A stretch of 64,000 bases of DNA from an uncultured Trichococcus sp. (GCF_963667775.1 NZ_OY764015.1:1567168-1631167); one strand, 5' to 3'; shown: positions 44,264 through 53,528, numbered from the stretch's first letter. Numbers and translations are program-made. The notes: generated by a model from the letters alone, not told the origin.

Positions 44264-44554
44264 TGATACAAATAGTAAACCCTTTCAAAGATAAAGTCAA
44301 GCGTTTTAATAAAAAAGATTTCGTCATTTTTAAACATATAGGGATCTATAAAATTTTCCAGAGTGAAAAGTGCATCACCGTAGGTGTTTCACAAGTTTGC
44401 AAAATGTTTCATGCATCTAAAATGATGTCCAGCTTCACGGGTTAGCCCTTCGGAAATTAGATAAATCTGACCCATTGCGCTCTTCGATGCTCATTCAGGG
44501 CCAGATTTCCTAAATTTCTTTCAGGGCTGAGCGAACCCGTTCAGCTTTTCTTGG

Positions 44555-45245
44555 ATAAATGAAAACCATGGGCTAGGCCCATGGTTCCGGAGAGCTTCCA
44601 GCGGTGTATTAAAAAATCCTCGCTAAGTGCTAGAATATATTTGGTTCGCCAACCAATATTCATGACTTAGGAGGATTCTTTATATGTCTCAAGACAAAAA
44701 TAGTTTAGCACATACCACTTGGAATTGTAAGTATCACATAGTTTTTGCGCCCAAATACCGGAGGCAAGCAATCTACGGAAAGATAAAACAAGATATAGGA
44801 GTCATACTAAGGCAGTTATGCGAAAGAAAAGGTGTAGAAATAATCGAAGCCACTGCTTGTGTGGATCATATACACATGTTGGTAAGCATACCGCCCAAGA
44901 TAAGTGTCTCATCGTTTGTCGGCTATCTAAAAGGTAAAAGTAGCCTCATGATATTTGATAGACACTCCAACCTGAAATATCGCTATGGGAATCGCAAATT
45001 CTGGTGCACAGGATATTATGTCGATACAGTCGGAAGAAACAAGAAGGCAATTCAAGAATATATACGCAACCAAATTCAAGATGATATAGTGGCAGAACAA
45101 TTAAGCCTATTAGAGTACACGGATCCATTTACAGGCGAAGAAGTTCGTAAGAGTAAAAAGAAAAAATAAGAGCCAGACCTTTAGGTCTAGCCCGTGGCAG
45201 TAGTACAATTGGCGAACCATTCAGAGCCCCTTTAGGGGTTGGTTA
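44555..45245 (+). mobile_element. IS200-like insertion element (approximate ends)
   Basis: A tnpA gene lies between subterminal hairpins: AACCATGGGC-TAG-GCCCATGGTT (44564-44586) on the left, and AGACCTTTAGGTCT (45175-45188) plus AGCCCCTTTAGGGGTT (45224-45239) on the right. IS200 elements move as single strands and lack inverted repeats at the tips, so the exact ends cannot be fixed by eye. A TTGGTTCGCCAACCAA palindrome lies just before the gene, and GGCGAACCA recurs near the right end. No tnpB is present. Confidence 0.65.
44684..45169 (+). CDS. tnpA: IS200/IS605-family Y1 transposase
   Basis: A 161-residue HUH-type transposase that cuts and joins single-stranded DNA. AHTTWNCKYHIVFAPKYRRQ at the start, the HUH pair in CVDHIHMLVSIPP, and a C-terminal helix with the catalytic Tyr region (TGYYVDTVGRNKKAIQEYIR) are all present. 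It is full length and its key motifs are intact, so the element may still be active. AGGAGG precedes the ATG by 9 nt. Confidence 0.93.
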   Translation: MSQDKNSLAHTTWNCKYHIVFAPKYRRQAIYGKIKQDIGVILRQLCERKGVEIIEATACVDHIHMLVSIPPKISVSSFVGYLKGKSSLMIFDRHSNLKYRYGNRKFWCTGYYVDTVGRNKKAIQEYIRNQIQDDIVAEQLSLLEYTDPFTGEEVRKSKKKK

Positions 45246-45271
45246 GTAACAAAGGCTTTCAGCCGCAGAGC

Positions 45272-45299
45272 AAACCACCCGTTCACACGGGTGGTTTTG
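45272..45299 (+). terminator. Hairpin terminator right of the IS200 element
   Basis: AACCACCC (45273-45280) and GGGTGGTT (45289-45296) with an 8-nt loop and TTTT; it may end tnpA transcripts. Confidence 0.7.
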
Positions 45300-45387
45300 A
45301 TTATTTGCTGGCATTGGCCTTTCCATGCCAATCGGAGTAGAATGAAGACAAAGAGCGACATGACAAAGATATGGGAGGTTTTTGACC

Positions 45388-46410
45388 ATGACGATAAATA
45401 ATGAAATGTCCGCAAAATTTGATGGTTTGGCGGCGCTGATCGGCCACACCCCGATGCTGGAGATTTCCTTGCTCTACAAAGGCGAGCCACGGATCGTTTA
45501 CGCCAAGGCGGAATACTACAACTATTCAGGCAGCATCAAGGACCGCGTCGCCTGCCACATCCTCCGCCAGGCCTACGAAATAGGCGCTATCGCCGAAGGC
45601 AAGCCGATTGTGGAAGCGACCAGCGGCAACACCGGCATCGCTTTTGCTGCAATCGGTGCCTATCTGGGCAATCCGGTCACTATTTTCATGCCCGACTGGA
45701 TGAGTAAGGAGCGGATCAACCTGATCGAAAGTTTCGGCGCAACGATCCGGCTCGTTTCCAAGGCTGAAGGTGGATTCACCGGTTCGATCGCCCTCGCCGA
45801 TCGGATGGGCGAAATCGAAGGCGCCTTCCTGCCGCACCAATTCTCCAACCCCGAAAACTGCGCCGCCCACTACGCAACAACCGGGAAAGAAATTCTGGAC
45901 CAGCTGGCGGCTTTCGGAAAAAGACCGCAAGGCTTCGTCGCCGGCGTCGGCACCGGCGGAACGTTGATGGGCGTCAAAGAGATTCTGCAGGAAAGCTACC
46001 CGGACTGTCTGGCCTTTCCGCTCGACCCGGCCTCCTCCCCGACGATGGCGACTTGCGGAAAAGTCGTCGGTCCGCACCGGATTTTCGGCATCGGCGACGA
46101 GTTTGTGCCCGCCATCGTAAAATTGGATCAGCTGGACAATATCCTATCGATCGATGACTGCGATGCCATCAACATGTCCCGCAAGCTTGCGCGCGTGCTC
46201 GGACTCGGCGTCGGTATCTCCTCGGGCGCCAACTTTCTCGGTGTGCTGAAGGCGCAGGATCTGCTCGGCGATAAGGATGCCGTTGTCGCGACCGTCTTTG
46301 CCGACGACAACAAAAAATACCTCTCCACCGATCTGATGTTCGAACAGCCGATTGCTGCGGATCATTTGGCCTGCGACGTCGAGCTGCTCAGCATGCGCGC
46401 TATCCGCTGA
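45388..46410 (+). CDS. Cysteine synthase-like PLP enzyme
   Basis: A 340-residue fold-type II PLP enzyme of the cysteine synthase / cystathionine beta-synthase family. The PLP lysine is Lys51 in YSGSIKDRVA; the SGNTGIAFAA loop binds the substrate carboxylate and GVGTGGTLMGV the PLP phosphate. It is longer than CysK (about 310) and has extra C-terminal residues, so it may be a specialised beta-replacement enzyme rather than housekeeping CysK. ATG at 45388 is favoured by GGGAGG 9 nt upstream over a TTG at 45382. It is not in an operon with sulfur genes. Confidence 0.82.
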   Translation: MTINNEMSAKFDGLAALIGHTPMLEISLLYKGEPRIVYAKAEYYNYSGSIKDRVACHILRQAYEIGAIAEGKPIVEATSGNTGIAFAAIGAYLGNPVTIFMPDWMSKERINLIESFGATIRLVSKAEGGFTGSIALADRMGEIEGAFLPHQFSNPENCAAHYATTGKEILDQLAAFGKRPQGFVAGVGTGGTLMGVKEILQESYPDCLAFPLDPASSPTMATCGKVVGPHRIFGIGDEFVPAIVKLDQLDNILSIDDCDAINMSRKLARVLGLGVGISSGANFLGVLKAQDLLGDKDAVVATVFADDNKKYLSTDLMFEQPIAADHLACDVELLSMRAIR

Positions 46411-46466
46411 GGCTGAAACATGAAATGTTAAGGGATAACAAGGAACAGCCGACGAATGTAGGATTC

Positions 46467-46615
46467 GTCGGCTGTTCGGTTTCCTTCGGTTGGCGTTCAG
46501 CAAACTGATGCGGGTAGCGTCGGCTGTTCCGCATCCCTCGTTTGACGTTCAGCAAACAAATTCGGCTTTCCTCGGCTGTTCGACGGCTTCCACTTTGCGT
46601 TCAGTCGACAAGAAG
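46467..46615. repeat. Family B array 7: three units, exact 52-bp period
   Basis: Anchors at 46467 (GTCGGCTGTTCGG), 46519 (GTCGGCTGTTCCG) and 46571 (CTCGGCTGTTCG), each 52 bp apart. The first is preceded by a matching CAGCCGAC arm at 46447. The units share CGTTCAGCAAACTGAT-type arms with the first unit of array 1. It lies between convergent genes. Confidence 0.88.
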
Positions 46616-46617
46616 AT

Positions 46618-46668
46618 AAAAATACAGCCTGGCGACATCAGATCGGATGTCGCCAGGCTGTATTTGTT
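46618..46668. terminator. Bidirectional terminator
   Basis: AAATACAGCCTGGCGACATC (46620-46639) and its perfect complement (46646-46665) form a 20-bp stem with a 6-nt loop between two convergent genes. Confidence 0.9.
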
Positions 46669-46691
46669 GTCTTTTCGCATTCTTTCACCCT

Positions 46692-48356
46692 TCATTTGGC
46701 CACTTTCCACTCGGCCGCGATCGGATCGCTGGTAACGGCGATCCATTCAGAAGGCGAATCCGCAACCGGCGTATACAGTCTGGCGGTATCGCCTTTGAAA
46801 GCCGGAACATCCGCCACTGTCGGATCCTCGCTAACATAGATCAGCCGGCCGCTGACGATTTTTGTCGTGCCGATCTGGTCGGCTCCGGCGTAGCCGGCTT
46901 GCGAACTGTCCAAAACCATATTCTTGAAAGTGACGGTCGCATAAGGTTTTGTATTCATATAATCCAGGAAACGGAACGGCGTCAACACACTCTCACCGTA
47001 CGATACCCCATCCAGGACGAACTTGTCGATCCTGGCCCAGTTGAGCGGTTGCATCGAGAGTGCCGTTTCCGTGTCGAAATGGACGTCCTTCAGGTAACTC
47101 TCGGCCACGCCGAAGTTGAAGTAGCCAGTCGTGAAACCGCTGCGGAACGCGCAGTCGTTGAGCCTCAGTTTGCCATAGTAGCCATTGAGCGCGACGATTT
47201 CCTTGTCCGTCTCCAACAGTTTCCCCGCGTCAGCGCGCTCGAAAATGCAGCCATTGAAAGTCGTCTGGTAAGCGTCCTTCGGCAGCTCATCGAAAATATC
47301 GATGACGCGCACAATCACACCCTTCACGTCCGCTTTTGCACTCGGGGTCACCGCGAAGATAACCTCGTTGAACGTGCAGTCGGTGGCGTTCATCACTTCC
47401 ACATTCCCGAGCGTCGAGCGTTCGATCATGATTTTATTTTTGAAACCGTAGATCACAGTCTCGCCGCCGATGACTGCCGAATCGGTCATCTTCACGACGG
47501 ATCCTTCCTGCGTTCCCAGATCGACGTCCTCAAATGCCGTCAACCGCTCGATCGTCAACAACGTTTTGTCATGGGGGTCAGTATCGATTTCGATATCGAT
47601 CGCCTTCCCGAATTGGCTCTTCTCCGCTGTAAAATCAGTGATCAGAATTTCCGACGGGCTACCGCTTGCGACTACGCCGCCGCGGAAACAATTGACCGAA
47701 GAACTGTCGCTCACTGCCACTTGCGCATTCGTGTAGACGTGAACGCCGTCACCGCACCAATTCCGGAATCTGCAGGCGATCACTTTCCCGCGCAGCATGC
47801 CCGCTTTTTCGGTCGAACCGGAGAAGAGGATTGCGAACTGCTGCTCCTTTTCGTAATTAAGGAAAGCCCCCTGCTCCCAGCAATTTCCGTCAAAGGTGAT
47901 GCCCTCAAAAATCAGGTAGTCTGAATCTTTTTCGGACTCCCACATCCGGTTTTCGGTCGTGAACATGCGCGTGAACTTCGGTTGGCGCTCGGCCAAGCGG
48001 AAAGTCGCACCATATCCGACCAACTTCAGACCGGCCTCCACATCCACCGAACGCAGCGTATAACTCGTACCGCTCGGGAAAAACAGATCCTTGCCGTTTT
48101 CGATGCAGTGGTCGACCGCGCGCTGGATCCGTTCGGTGTCGTCCACATCGCCCGCTTTTTTGGGAAAAAGGGTGATGCTGACTTGATTTTCCGTCACTTC
48201 GGTTTGGGAACCGCTGCTCTGCGCCGCGGCTATGGGTCGGTCGGCTGATCCGGCGTCGGCAAAGAGGCGTCCGCTCACCGTCGCCACAGGGTAGCCGACC
48301 AGCCCGATCAATCCTACGGCCAGCAACTTTTCCCACCGATTATTCTTCTTGTTCAT
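46692..48356 (-). CDS. Secreted right-handed beta-helix protein
   Basis: A 554-residue protein. An N-terminal signal/anchor (about residues 7-32, KLLAVGLIGLVGYPVATVSG) is followed by a region that reads like a pectate-lyase/GH28-type parallel beta-helix: a start with DDTERIQRAVDHCIENGKDL and FFPSGTSYTL, then many short strand-turn repeats (FEGITFDGNC; ACRFRNWCGDGVHV). It could be a polysaccharide lyase, hydrolase or surface-binding protein; catalytic residues cannot be assigned. AAAGGAGG precedes the ATG at 48356. It follows an LCP gene after 33 bp, hinting at a cell-wall glycopolymer role. Confidence 0.75.
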   Translation of the reverse strand: MNKKNNRWEKLLAVGLIGLVGYPVATVSGRLFADAGSADRPIAAAQSSGSQTEVTENQVSITLFPKKAGDVDDTERIQRAVDHCIENGKDLFFPSGTSYTLRSVDVEAGLKLVGYGATFRLAERQPKFTRMFTTENRMWESEKDSDYLIFEGITFDGNCWEQGAFLNYEKEQQFAILFSGSTEKAGMLRGKVIACRFRNWCGDGVHVYTNAQVAVSDSSSVNCFRGGVVASGSPSEILITDFTAEKSQFGKAIDIEIDTDPHDKTLLTIERLTAFEDVDLGTQEGSVVKMTDSAVIGGETVIYGFKNKIMIERSTLGNVEVMNATDCTFNEVIFAVTPSAKADVKGVIVRVIDIFDELPKDAYQTTFNGCIFERADAGKLLETDKEIVALNGYYGKLRLNDCAFRSGFTTGYFNFGVAESYLKDVHFDTETALSMQPLNWARIDKFVLDGVSYGESVLTPFRFLDYMNTKPYATVTFKNMVLDSSQAGYAGADQIGTTKIVSGRLIYVSEDPTVADVPAFKGDTARLYTPVADSPSEWIAVTSDPIAAEWKVAK

Positions 48357-48389
48357 GTCGGGCCCTCCTTTAAGAGGTGCCAAGTGCGT

Positions 48390-49394
48390 CTATTCGAGTT
48401 CGAGTTCTGCTTGCAACAGGTCGTGGACGCGCGTCAGTTCGGTCTCGTCCACGAAGTTGTAGTAGATGTCGTTCATCATGCCACCGGTGCCGCCGAGTTG
48501 CTGCTGTGAGATATTGTTGACCGCGCCGAGATAATCTTGGCTTTGTAGCGTGTAGAAATCAGAAAGTTGGAAGCTTGTCTGGACATTGGATGACAGGGAC
48601 TGCAGAATGGTCTGGTAATTCAGCAGTGTTTCCGGTGTCGCCAATTTTCGGATGACGCCTTCGATGACCAGGCGCTGTCTGCCTTGACGACCGGTGTCGC
48701 CGGCCGGATCTTCGTAGCGCATGCGTGCAAATGCCAACGCTGCCTCGCCATCCAGTTGGTTCGTGCCTTGGACGAAATCGTAGCCGTTCTGGTTGAAGGC
48801 GAGCGGACTCTCGACAGTGATGCCGCCGACCGCATCGACGATTTCCTGGATGCCGGCCATGTTGACCATCACGTAGAAATCGATGGGGATGTCCAACATC
48901 TGCTGAACGGTATTGATCGACATCGAGGTGCCGCCGAATGCATAAGCATGGTTGATTTTGTCCGAAGTGCCGTAACCGACGATTTCAGTGTAAGTATCGC
49001 GCGGAATGCTCAAAAGCGTCGTCTTCTGGGTGTGCGGGTTGATCGTGACGACCACCATCGAATCGGAACGGCCTTGTTCCGTGCGGCCCAAGTCACCGGT
49101 ATCGACTCCCAGCAGCAGGATGGAAACCGGCTCACCCGCTTCCAGAAGTTCCGAAGGGGTCAAAGCACCGGCATCGGCTCGGCTTTCTCCATCAGCATCT
49201 GCTGAGGAATCATAGACGGTCCCGGTATTCGTCGTCCGGAAAGTCTCGACTTCGACCGGGGTATAGGCCGTGTCCATCGTGTCTTTCACGTTTGCATAGA
49301 TTGAATAAATGTACCCGAGTATCCCGATCACCAGAATCGCAAGGATGCTGATGAACAGTTTCAAACCGTTCTTATTTCTTTTTTCTGATCGCAT
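48390..49394 (-). CDS. LytR-CpsA-Psr (LCP) family cell-wall glycopolymer transferase
   Basis: A 334-residue membrane-anchored enzyme. One N-terminal membrane segment (about residues 12-32) is followed by the extracellular LCP domain: ILLLGVDTGDLGRTEQGRSD with its acidic and Arg residues, TTLLSIPRDTYTEI, NHAYAFGG and FARMRYEDPAGDTGRQGRQR. LCP proteins attach wall teichoic acid, capsule or other polymers to peptidoglycan. It is upstream of the beta-helix protein gene and probably in one operon with it. Confidence 0.93.
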   Translation of the reverse strand: MRSEKRNKNGLKLFISILAILVIGILGYIYSIYANVKDTMDTAYTPVEVETFRTTNTGTVYDSSADADGESRADAGALTPSELLEAGEPVSILLLGVDTGDLGRTEQGRSDSMVVVTINPHTQKTTLLSIPRDTYTEIVGYGTSDKINHAYAFGGTSMSINTVQQMLDIPIDFYVMVNMAGIQEIVDAVGGITVESPLAFNQNGYDFVQGTNQLDGEAALAFARMRYEDPAGDTGRQGRQRLVIEGVIRKLATPETLLNYQTILQSLSSNVQTSFQLSDFYTLQSQDYLGAVNNISQQQLGGTGGMMNDIYYNFVDETELTRVHDLLQAELELE

Positions 49395-49525
49395 TATTTG
49401 TTCTCCTCTTCCTGAGAGCCAACTATAAGATAATTGTTAGCGTTTATTACATTTTAGATGAATCGCTCCAAATAGTAAAGCCGCTGTGCGATCTTAGGAT
49501 GCCAACGCGCGGTTTGCATGTTGGC

Positions 49526-50884
49526 TTATTCTTCATACCAACTGATATCGCAGTCCGGAAGAGCATTTTCCAGCATGGCTTGTTGTTCAGCATTCATGTC
49601 CGCTTTGCTGATGTGCAATTTCCCCAACTTGGCCAAGCCCAGCAACGGAGCGGTATCGCTGATCGGGTTATCTTTTAGATCCAAGTACCACAGCTCCACT
49701 AAATTGGCCAAAGCGGTCGCATCGTTTATTTGATTTCCGGACAGATTCAAGTGCCGGATTTTGGTGAGACCGGCCAGACTGTCGATGGTGCTGATCCGGT
49801 TCCCGGCCAGATCGAGGTAGACCAATTCCGCCAGGTTCGCCAAGACGGAGACGTCAGTCACTTGCGCCCCGCTGACTTCGAGGTGCGTCAGCCTGGTCAG
49901 TCCGGCCAAGCTGCCGATGTCCTCGATTTTTGTGGCGTTCAAATCCAAGCGGGTCAGCTGCGCCAGTCCCGCCAACGCGGAAATGTCGCTTATTTCTGTG
50001 CCGCTCAGATCCAACGTCAACAGGTTTCCCAGACCGGTCAAGGCGCCGACAGCTGCGACTCCTGTCCCGCTCAAATCCAGCGTCATCAGTTGCGTCAAAG
50101 CCGCTACGGCTCCGGCATCACGGATGGGGGTGTTGTCCAGTTCCAGAATGGTCAGCTGGGTCAAGCCCGATAGCGCTGCGATATCTTTGACTTGCGTGTT
50201 CCCTAGGCTCAGATAGCGCAACTGATCCATCCCAGCCAAGGCGTCGGTAGCTGCGACTTTGGTGTTTCGCAACTTCAACGACTGGAGGCCAGTCAAATCA
50301 GTCAATGAGCGGATATCGCTGACGTCAGTGTCGTTCAAATGGAGGACATCAAGTTGCTTAAGACCGGCCAAGGCTGTGATGTCTTCCAATTGGCTGTTGT
50401 TGAGGTAAAGAGTCCTGAGATTCGTCAAATTCTGCAGAGCCGTGATGTCCTCGATTTGGGTGCGGCTCAGATCCAGATATTCCAGCTGCGTCAAACCGGC
50501 CAGCGCGCTGATATCGCTGATCTGCGTACCGTTCAGATGGAGTATCCGCAGGTTCGTGAAATGTTCGATTCCGCTGATGCTGCTGATGTCCTTGTTGCCC
50601 AAATAGAGCGCATCGACCGAACCGACATCTTCGGCAGCCAGGTCGCCCTCTTCTTTGCCTATCCATTTGCGCACATAGTCTTCCAAAGCATCATCCGTGA
50701 AAGTCAATGGATTATTTTCCTTTGGGATTCCGGTTTCTGCGTCTGTTTCCGTAATGCTGTTGTTGGATTGAGTCATGCTTTCTTGGCTGCTCAAAGCTGA
50801 ATCCTGATCCGAAGTCGTGATACCGGAGCATCCTGTCAACAAAGCCAGTGCTGATAAGCACCAAAAAAATCCTCTTGTTTTCAT
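49526..50884 (-). CDS. Leucine-rich-repeat lipoprotein
   Basis: A 452-residue surface lipoprotein. The signal peptide ends in LLTGCS (Cys19); a Ser/Thr-rich linker (20-60) leads to about fifteen 22-residue leucine-rich repeats of the internalin type (LEYLDLSRTQIEDITALQNL; LLTLDLSGTEISDISALAGL). The repeats form a curved solenoid that usually binds proteins or glycans. There is no LPXTG sorting signal; the lipid anchor replaces it. It is monocistronic, although close to the LCP and beta-helix genes on the same strand. Confidence 0.88.
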   Translation of the reverse strand: MKTRGFFWCLSALALLTGCSGITTSDQDSALSSQESMTQSNNSITETDAETGIPKENNPLTFTDDALEDYVRKWIGKEEGDLAAEDVGSVDALYLGNKDISSISGIEHFTNLRILHLNGTQISDISALAGLTQLEYLDLSRTQIEDITALQNLTNLRTLYLNNSQLEDITALAGLKQLDVLHLNDTDVSDIRSLTDLTGLQSLKLRNTKVAATDALAGMDQLRYLSLGNTQVKDIAALSGLTQLTILELDNTPIRDAGAVAALTQLMTLDLSGTGVAAVGALTGLGNLLTLDLSGTEISDISALAGLAQLTRLDLNATKIEDIGSLAGLTRLTHLEVSGAQVTDVSVLANLAELVYLDLAGNRISTIDSLAGLTKIRHLNLSGNQINDATALANLVELWYLDLKDNPISDTAPLLGLAKLGKLHISKADMNAEQQAMLENALPDCDISWYEE

Positions 50885-51144
50885 GATAACTTTCCTCCTT
50901 AAAAAGCTGGTTGGAAGCTGATATCAAAATCATTGCTGGTCGGTTTATGGTTGAATGTAGCGATTGTATTTCGTTTTAATTATAAGCCTACTCCAGCTGG
51001 ATGGCTAACGTTATGGGTTCACTGCCTTCGCCTCCCTTGCGAAAACTTGCACCACATTCTTTTGCAGAAAAAAGTGGCCCGCGGACTTTCTGATGGCATA
51101 AACGAGACTCAAAACCCTTCCGATCAGGACAACGGCGCTGGCGC

Positions 51145-51290
51145 GAGCCCTGCTCCGGTGAGGGGCAGGTCACCGGAGGACGACGGTGACTCAAGGTACC
51201 CTACTCCGGCAGGCTTCGCCTTGCCGGAGGACAAGGCCCATATGCGGGCCGAACTCCGGCGAAGCCTGCGTTCGCCGGAGGAAAATGCAG
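51145..51290. repeat. Family A array: three hairpin units, 50-51-bp period
   Basis: CTCCGG begins at 51153, 51204 and 51254, and its partner CCGGAGG at 51173, 51224 and 51275. Each pair makes a hairpin (for example CTCCGGCGAAGC...GCCGGAG). The surrounding region 50985-51310 has no supported gene. An imperfect AACCATCTGCT-type hairpin at about 51310-51345 may terminate the AEC transporter gene. Confidence 0.8.
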
Positions 51291-51363
51291 GCTTCGCCCA
51301 AACAAAAAACCACCCGCTACAATAAAGAGCAGATGGTTTCGAATTCGTTTCATTTAACATTTT

Positions 51364-52275
51364 TCAGCCCATAACCGCCAAAATGAGCGGCATAACGAAG
51401 ATCCCGATCAGGATCGAGACGGAATTCATGAAGGCGGAGGTTTCGACGTCCCCGCCCACTTCTTCGGTAAATCCGGTAGTCATGGAAGCGATCGGCGAAA
51501 AGAACAGCATGCAGAGGATCGTCTTCACGACCGCCGAAACTGGCAGGAAGGCCACAATCAGGATGGAGAAAATCAGCGAGAAAACGTAGCGGATGGCCAA
51601 ATATTTGAAGGCCAGCCTGAAGCGGTGCGCATCCAAGCCCAATTCCAAACCGATCCCGATCATCAGCATCGCCATGAACGTGTTGGCGCCACCCACCGTG
51701 GACGTGAAGGTGATGACCGCAGCAGGCAACTGCAGTCCGAACAGACGCATCAGCAACAGCACCAGGTAGGTGTCGAACAACGGCGAAAGGAACATCAACT
51801 TGAGGAAGCCCAATAAAGTTGTTTTTTGCTTTTCGTCCGCCACCGAACGGGACCAGCCATACCCGATTCCGGCAGCCCCGAATGAATTGCCGACATCGAA
51901 AAGTGATGCGAAAATGATCGACTGCGGCCCCATCAATCCGGCGATGTAGGGCATCGCAAAGGCCCCGACGTTGTAGCTGCCGATGTTGATGATGCCGAAA
52001 GCCTGTGCTTTGCCGCCTTTCCGCTGGTTCACGAGATAACCGGTAATCTGTTGGACCAGGTTAGCGATGATGCCGATGGCGGTCAAAAACAGCAGATTGT
52101 AGGTGATGTCGAAGGTGTTGAAGCTGGTGATCAGAGCGCAAGGCAGCGTGATCCGCAAAACGATTTTCGAAAATTTCGGAAAATCTTCTGCGCTTACCCA
52201 TCCGATCCGTTTGATGACGTAGCCGATCACGATGATCACTATCAAAGATGCGGCTTTTGCTGCTATTTCCCCCAT
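51364..52275 (-). CDS. AEC-family transporter
   Basis: A 303-residue membrane protein of the auxin efflux carrier (AEC) family, with ten or so hydrophobic segments in two halves. Typical features are ITLPCALITSFNTFDI with a conserved Pro, the NIGSYNVGAFAMPYIAGLMG loop and a matching second-half loop near the end (FSPIASMTTGFTEEV). Bacterial members move organic acids such as malate. No metabolic partner is adjacent. Signals before 52275 are ordinary. Confidence 0.88.
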   Translation of the reverse strand: MGEIAAKAASLIVIIVIGYVIKRIGWVSAEDFPKFSKIVLRITLPCALITSFNTFDITYNLLFLTAIGIIANLVQQITGYLVNQRKGGKAQAFGIINIGSYNVGAFAMPYIAGLMGPQSIIFASLFDVGNSFGAAGIGYGWSRSVADEKQKTTLLGFLKLMFLSPLFDTYLVLLLMRLFGLQLPAAVITFTSTVGGANTFMAMLMIGIGLELGLDAHRFRLAFKYLAIRYVFSLIFSILIVAFLPVSAVVKTILCMLFFSPIASMTTGFTEEVGGDVETSAFMNSVSILIGIFVMPLILAVMG

Positions 52276-52418
52276 TACGTTCCCCCTGCTCGCGTTTTTC
52301 CTTCAATTATAACAAAAAAAGTGCCCGTGCATCCGTTTCTTTCGCATTTTTTCAAAATCAAAAAAATTCCGCCTGCACCCCTTAAGCGGGTTCGGACGGA
52401 ACTTTGCAAAAATGCATA

Positions 52419-52809
52419 TTATTCTTCGTATTTCAAAACAGAACGCTCGCCCAACGGTTGGACTTCCCGGTTGTTGCCTTCATAATATTCGTTGAAAGCT
52501 GCGATCTGCTCCGCGGATACCTCGACAGGGTTCGCCATCACGTACCATTCGACATTTTCGGTCAACGGCGGTGTCGTCAAGGAACCCAGGTAATGATAGT
52601 AGCTTTTGTTCTCCGGAAGCAGCTCGGTAACGTTCAGGTGAACTCCGCTGGCCACAGTCGTTTCTTCGTTTTCCTTCACATCATCCAGAATCTCCTGGAA
52701 GGCAGCATTCGCTGTTCCTTCTTTAAAGAAGACCGCGATGACCGCCAGGCGACCGTCTTGTGCCTTGTGAACAAAATGCAGTTCGATCGGGAAGTATTCA
52801 CCATCTCGT
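52419..52809 (-). pseudogene. Truncated alpha-carbonic anhydrase
   Basis: The minus-strand frame from 52809 reads RDGEYFPIELHFVHKAQDGR and continues through LAVIAVFFKEG to YYHYLGSLTTPPLTENVEWYV and stop, about 130 residues. This is the C-terminal half of an alpha-carbonic anhydrase, including the third zinc ligand region (ELHFVH). The N-terminal half with the other two zinc His is missing, and a TAA lies in frame directly upstream of 52809. Intact enzymes need about 220 residues. It is therefore a broken gene. The apparent ATG ORF from 52679 is internal to the old frame. Confidence 0.8.
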
Positions 52810-52911
52810 TAGAGACAGTCTTTTCGTTTCAAACATTATATGATTACATTCAATCAGCCATGGGTTCTCCGAAAATCGGAAACCCGTCAGCTTTCCCTAT
52901 GCCAGCTTGCT

Positions 52912-53526
52912 TTAGATGATGACATTTTTTTGGTGCATCGATTGCAGACAGATTCTGTTCAGCAACACGATCGTCATGGAAACGTAGAACAAGAAGATTC
53001 CTGCCGCAAATACATCAACCAGAATCCACACCAATACGCCCACCAGCACTATCAACATACTTGCTTTGGGCATCAGCACAGGCGCCAAAACTGCCAATTT
53101 GATTTTTTGTTTCATTGAACCTTCCGTATGGATATGGATCGGAATCAGGAATGCGAGGCTCATCAGTGCATAGATCGAAAACAGATTCAGCGGTACCGTC
53201 AAAAAGGACGCCAAGGTTTCGTTCATTTGGATGATTTGTTTATCGATTCCGATACTGAAGAGAATGGCGGCATATACCAATCCGATACTGTTGGCCTTCA
53301 CAAAATTGGTCCGATAGTGTCTCAGGAATGCTGTGACGATCGGTTTGATCGGGCTCTGCGGTTCGAACAGTTCCTGCTTGCTGATCAATTGGAAGACTGC
53401 GAATGTCGCGGGGAACAGTCCGAAAATGCCCAAGCCACCCGCAACCCCCATCAGCCACAGGATGTTCAGTACAGACAGGAACATGATTTTCTCCAGAACA
53501 GCCATTGTTTTGCTTGACCAGTCCAT
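52912..53526 (-). CDS. DUF624 (YesL-like) membrane protein
   Basis: A 204-residue protein with about five membrane segments (VLNILWLMGVAGGLGIFGLF at the start) of the DUF624 family. It starts 2 bp after the GH43 gene and ends the arabinan-type operon. The same family occurs in the GH78 locus at 23810. Its exact role in sugar uptake is unknown. Confidence 0.85.
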   Translation of the reverse strand: MDWSSKTMAVLEKIMFLSVLNILWLMGVAGGLGIFGLFPATFAVFQLISKQELFEPQSPIKPIVTAFLRHYRTNFVKANSIGLVYAAILFSIGIDKQIIQMNETLASFLTVPLNLFSIYALMSLAFLIPIHIHTEGSMKQKIKLAVLAPVLMPKASMLIVLVGVLVWILVDVFAAGIFLFYVSMTIVLLNRICLQSMHQKNVII

Positions 53527-53528
53527 CC

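Noticed and set aside
52419-52679. Intact 86-residue gene
   Set aside because: It is the end of a longer carbonic anhydrase frame that continues upstream to 52809 without a start, so it is scored as a pseudogene fragment.
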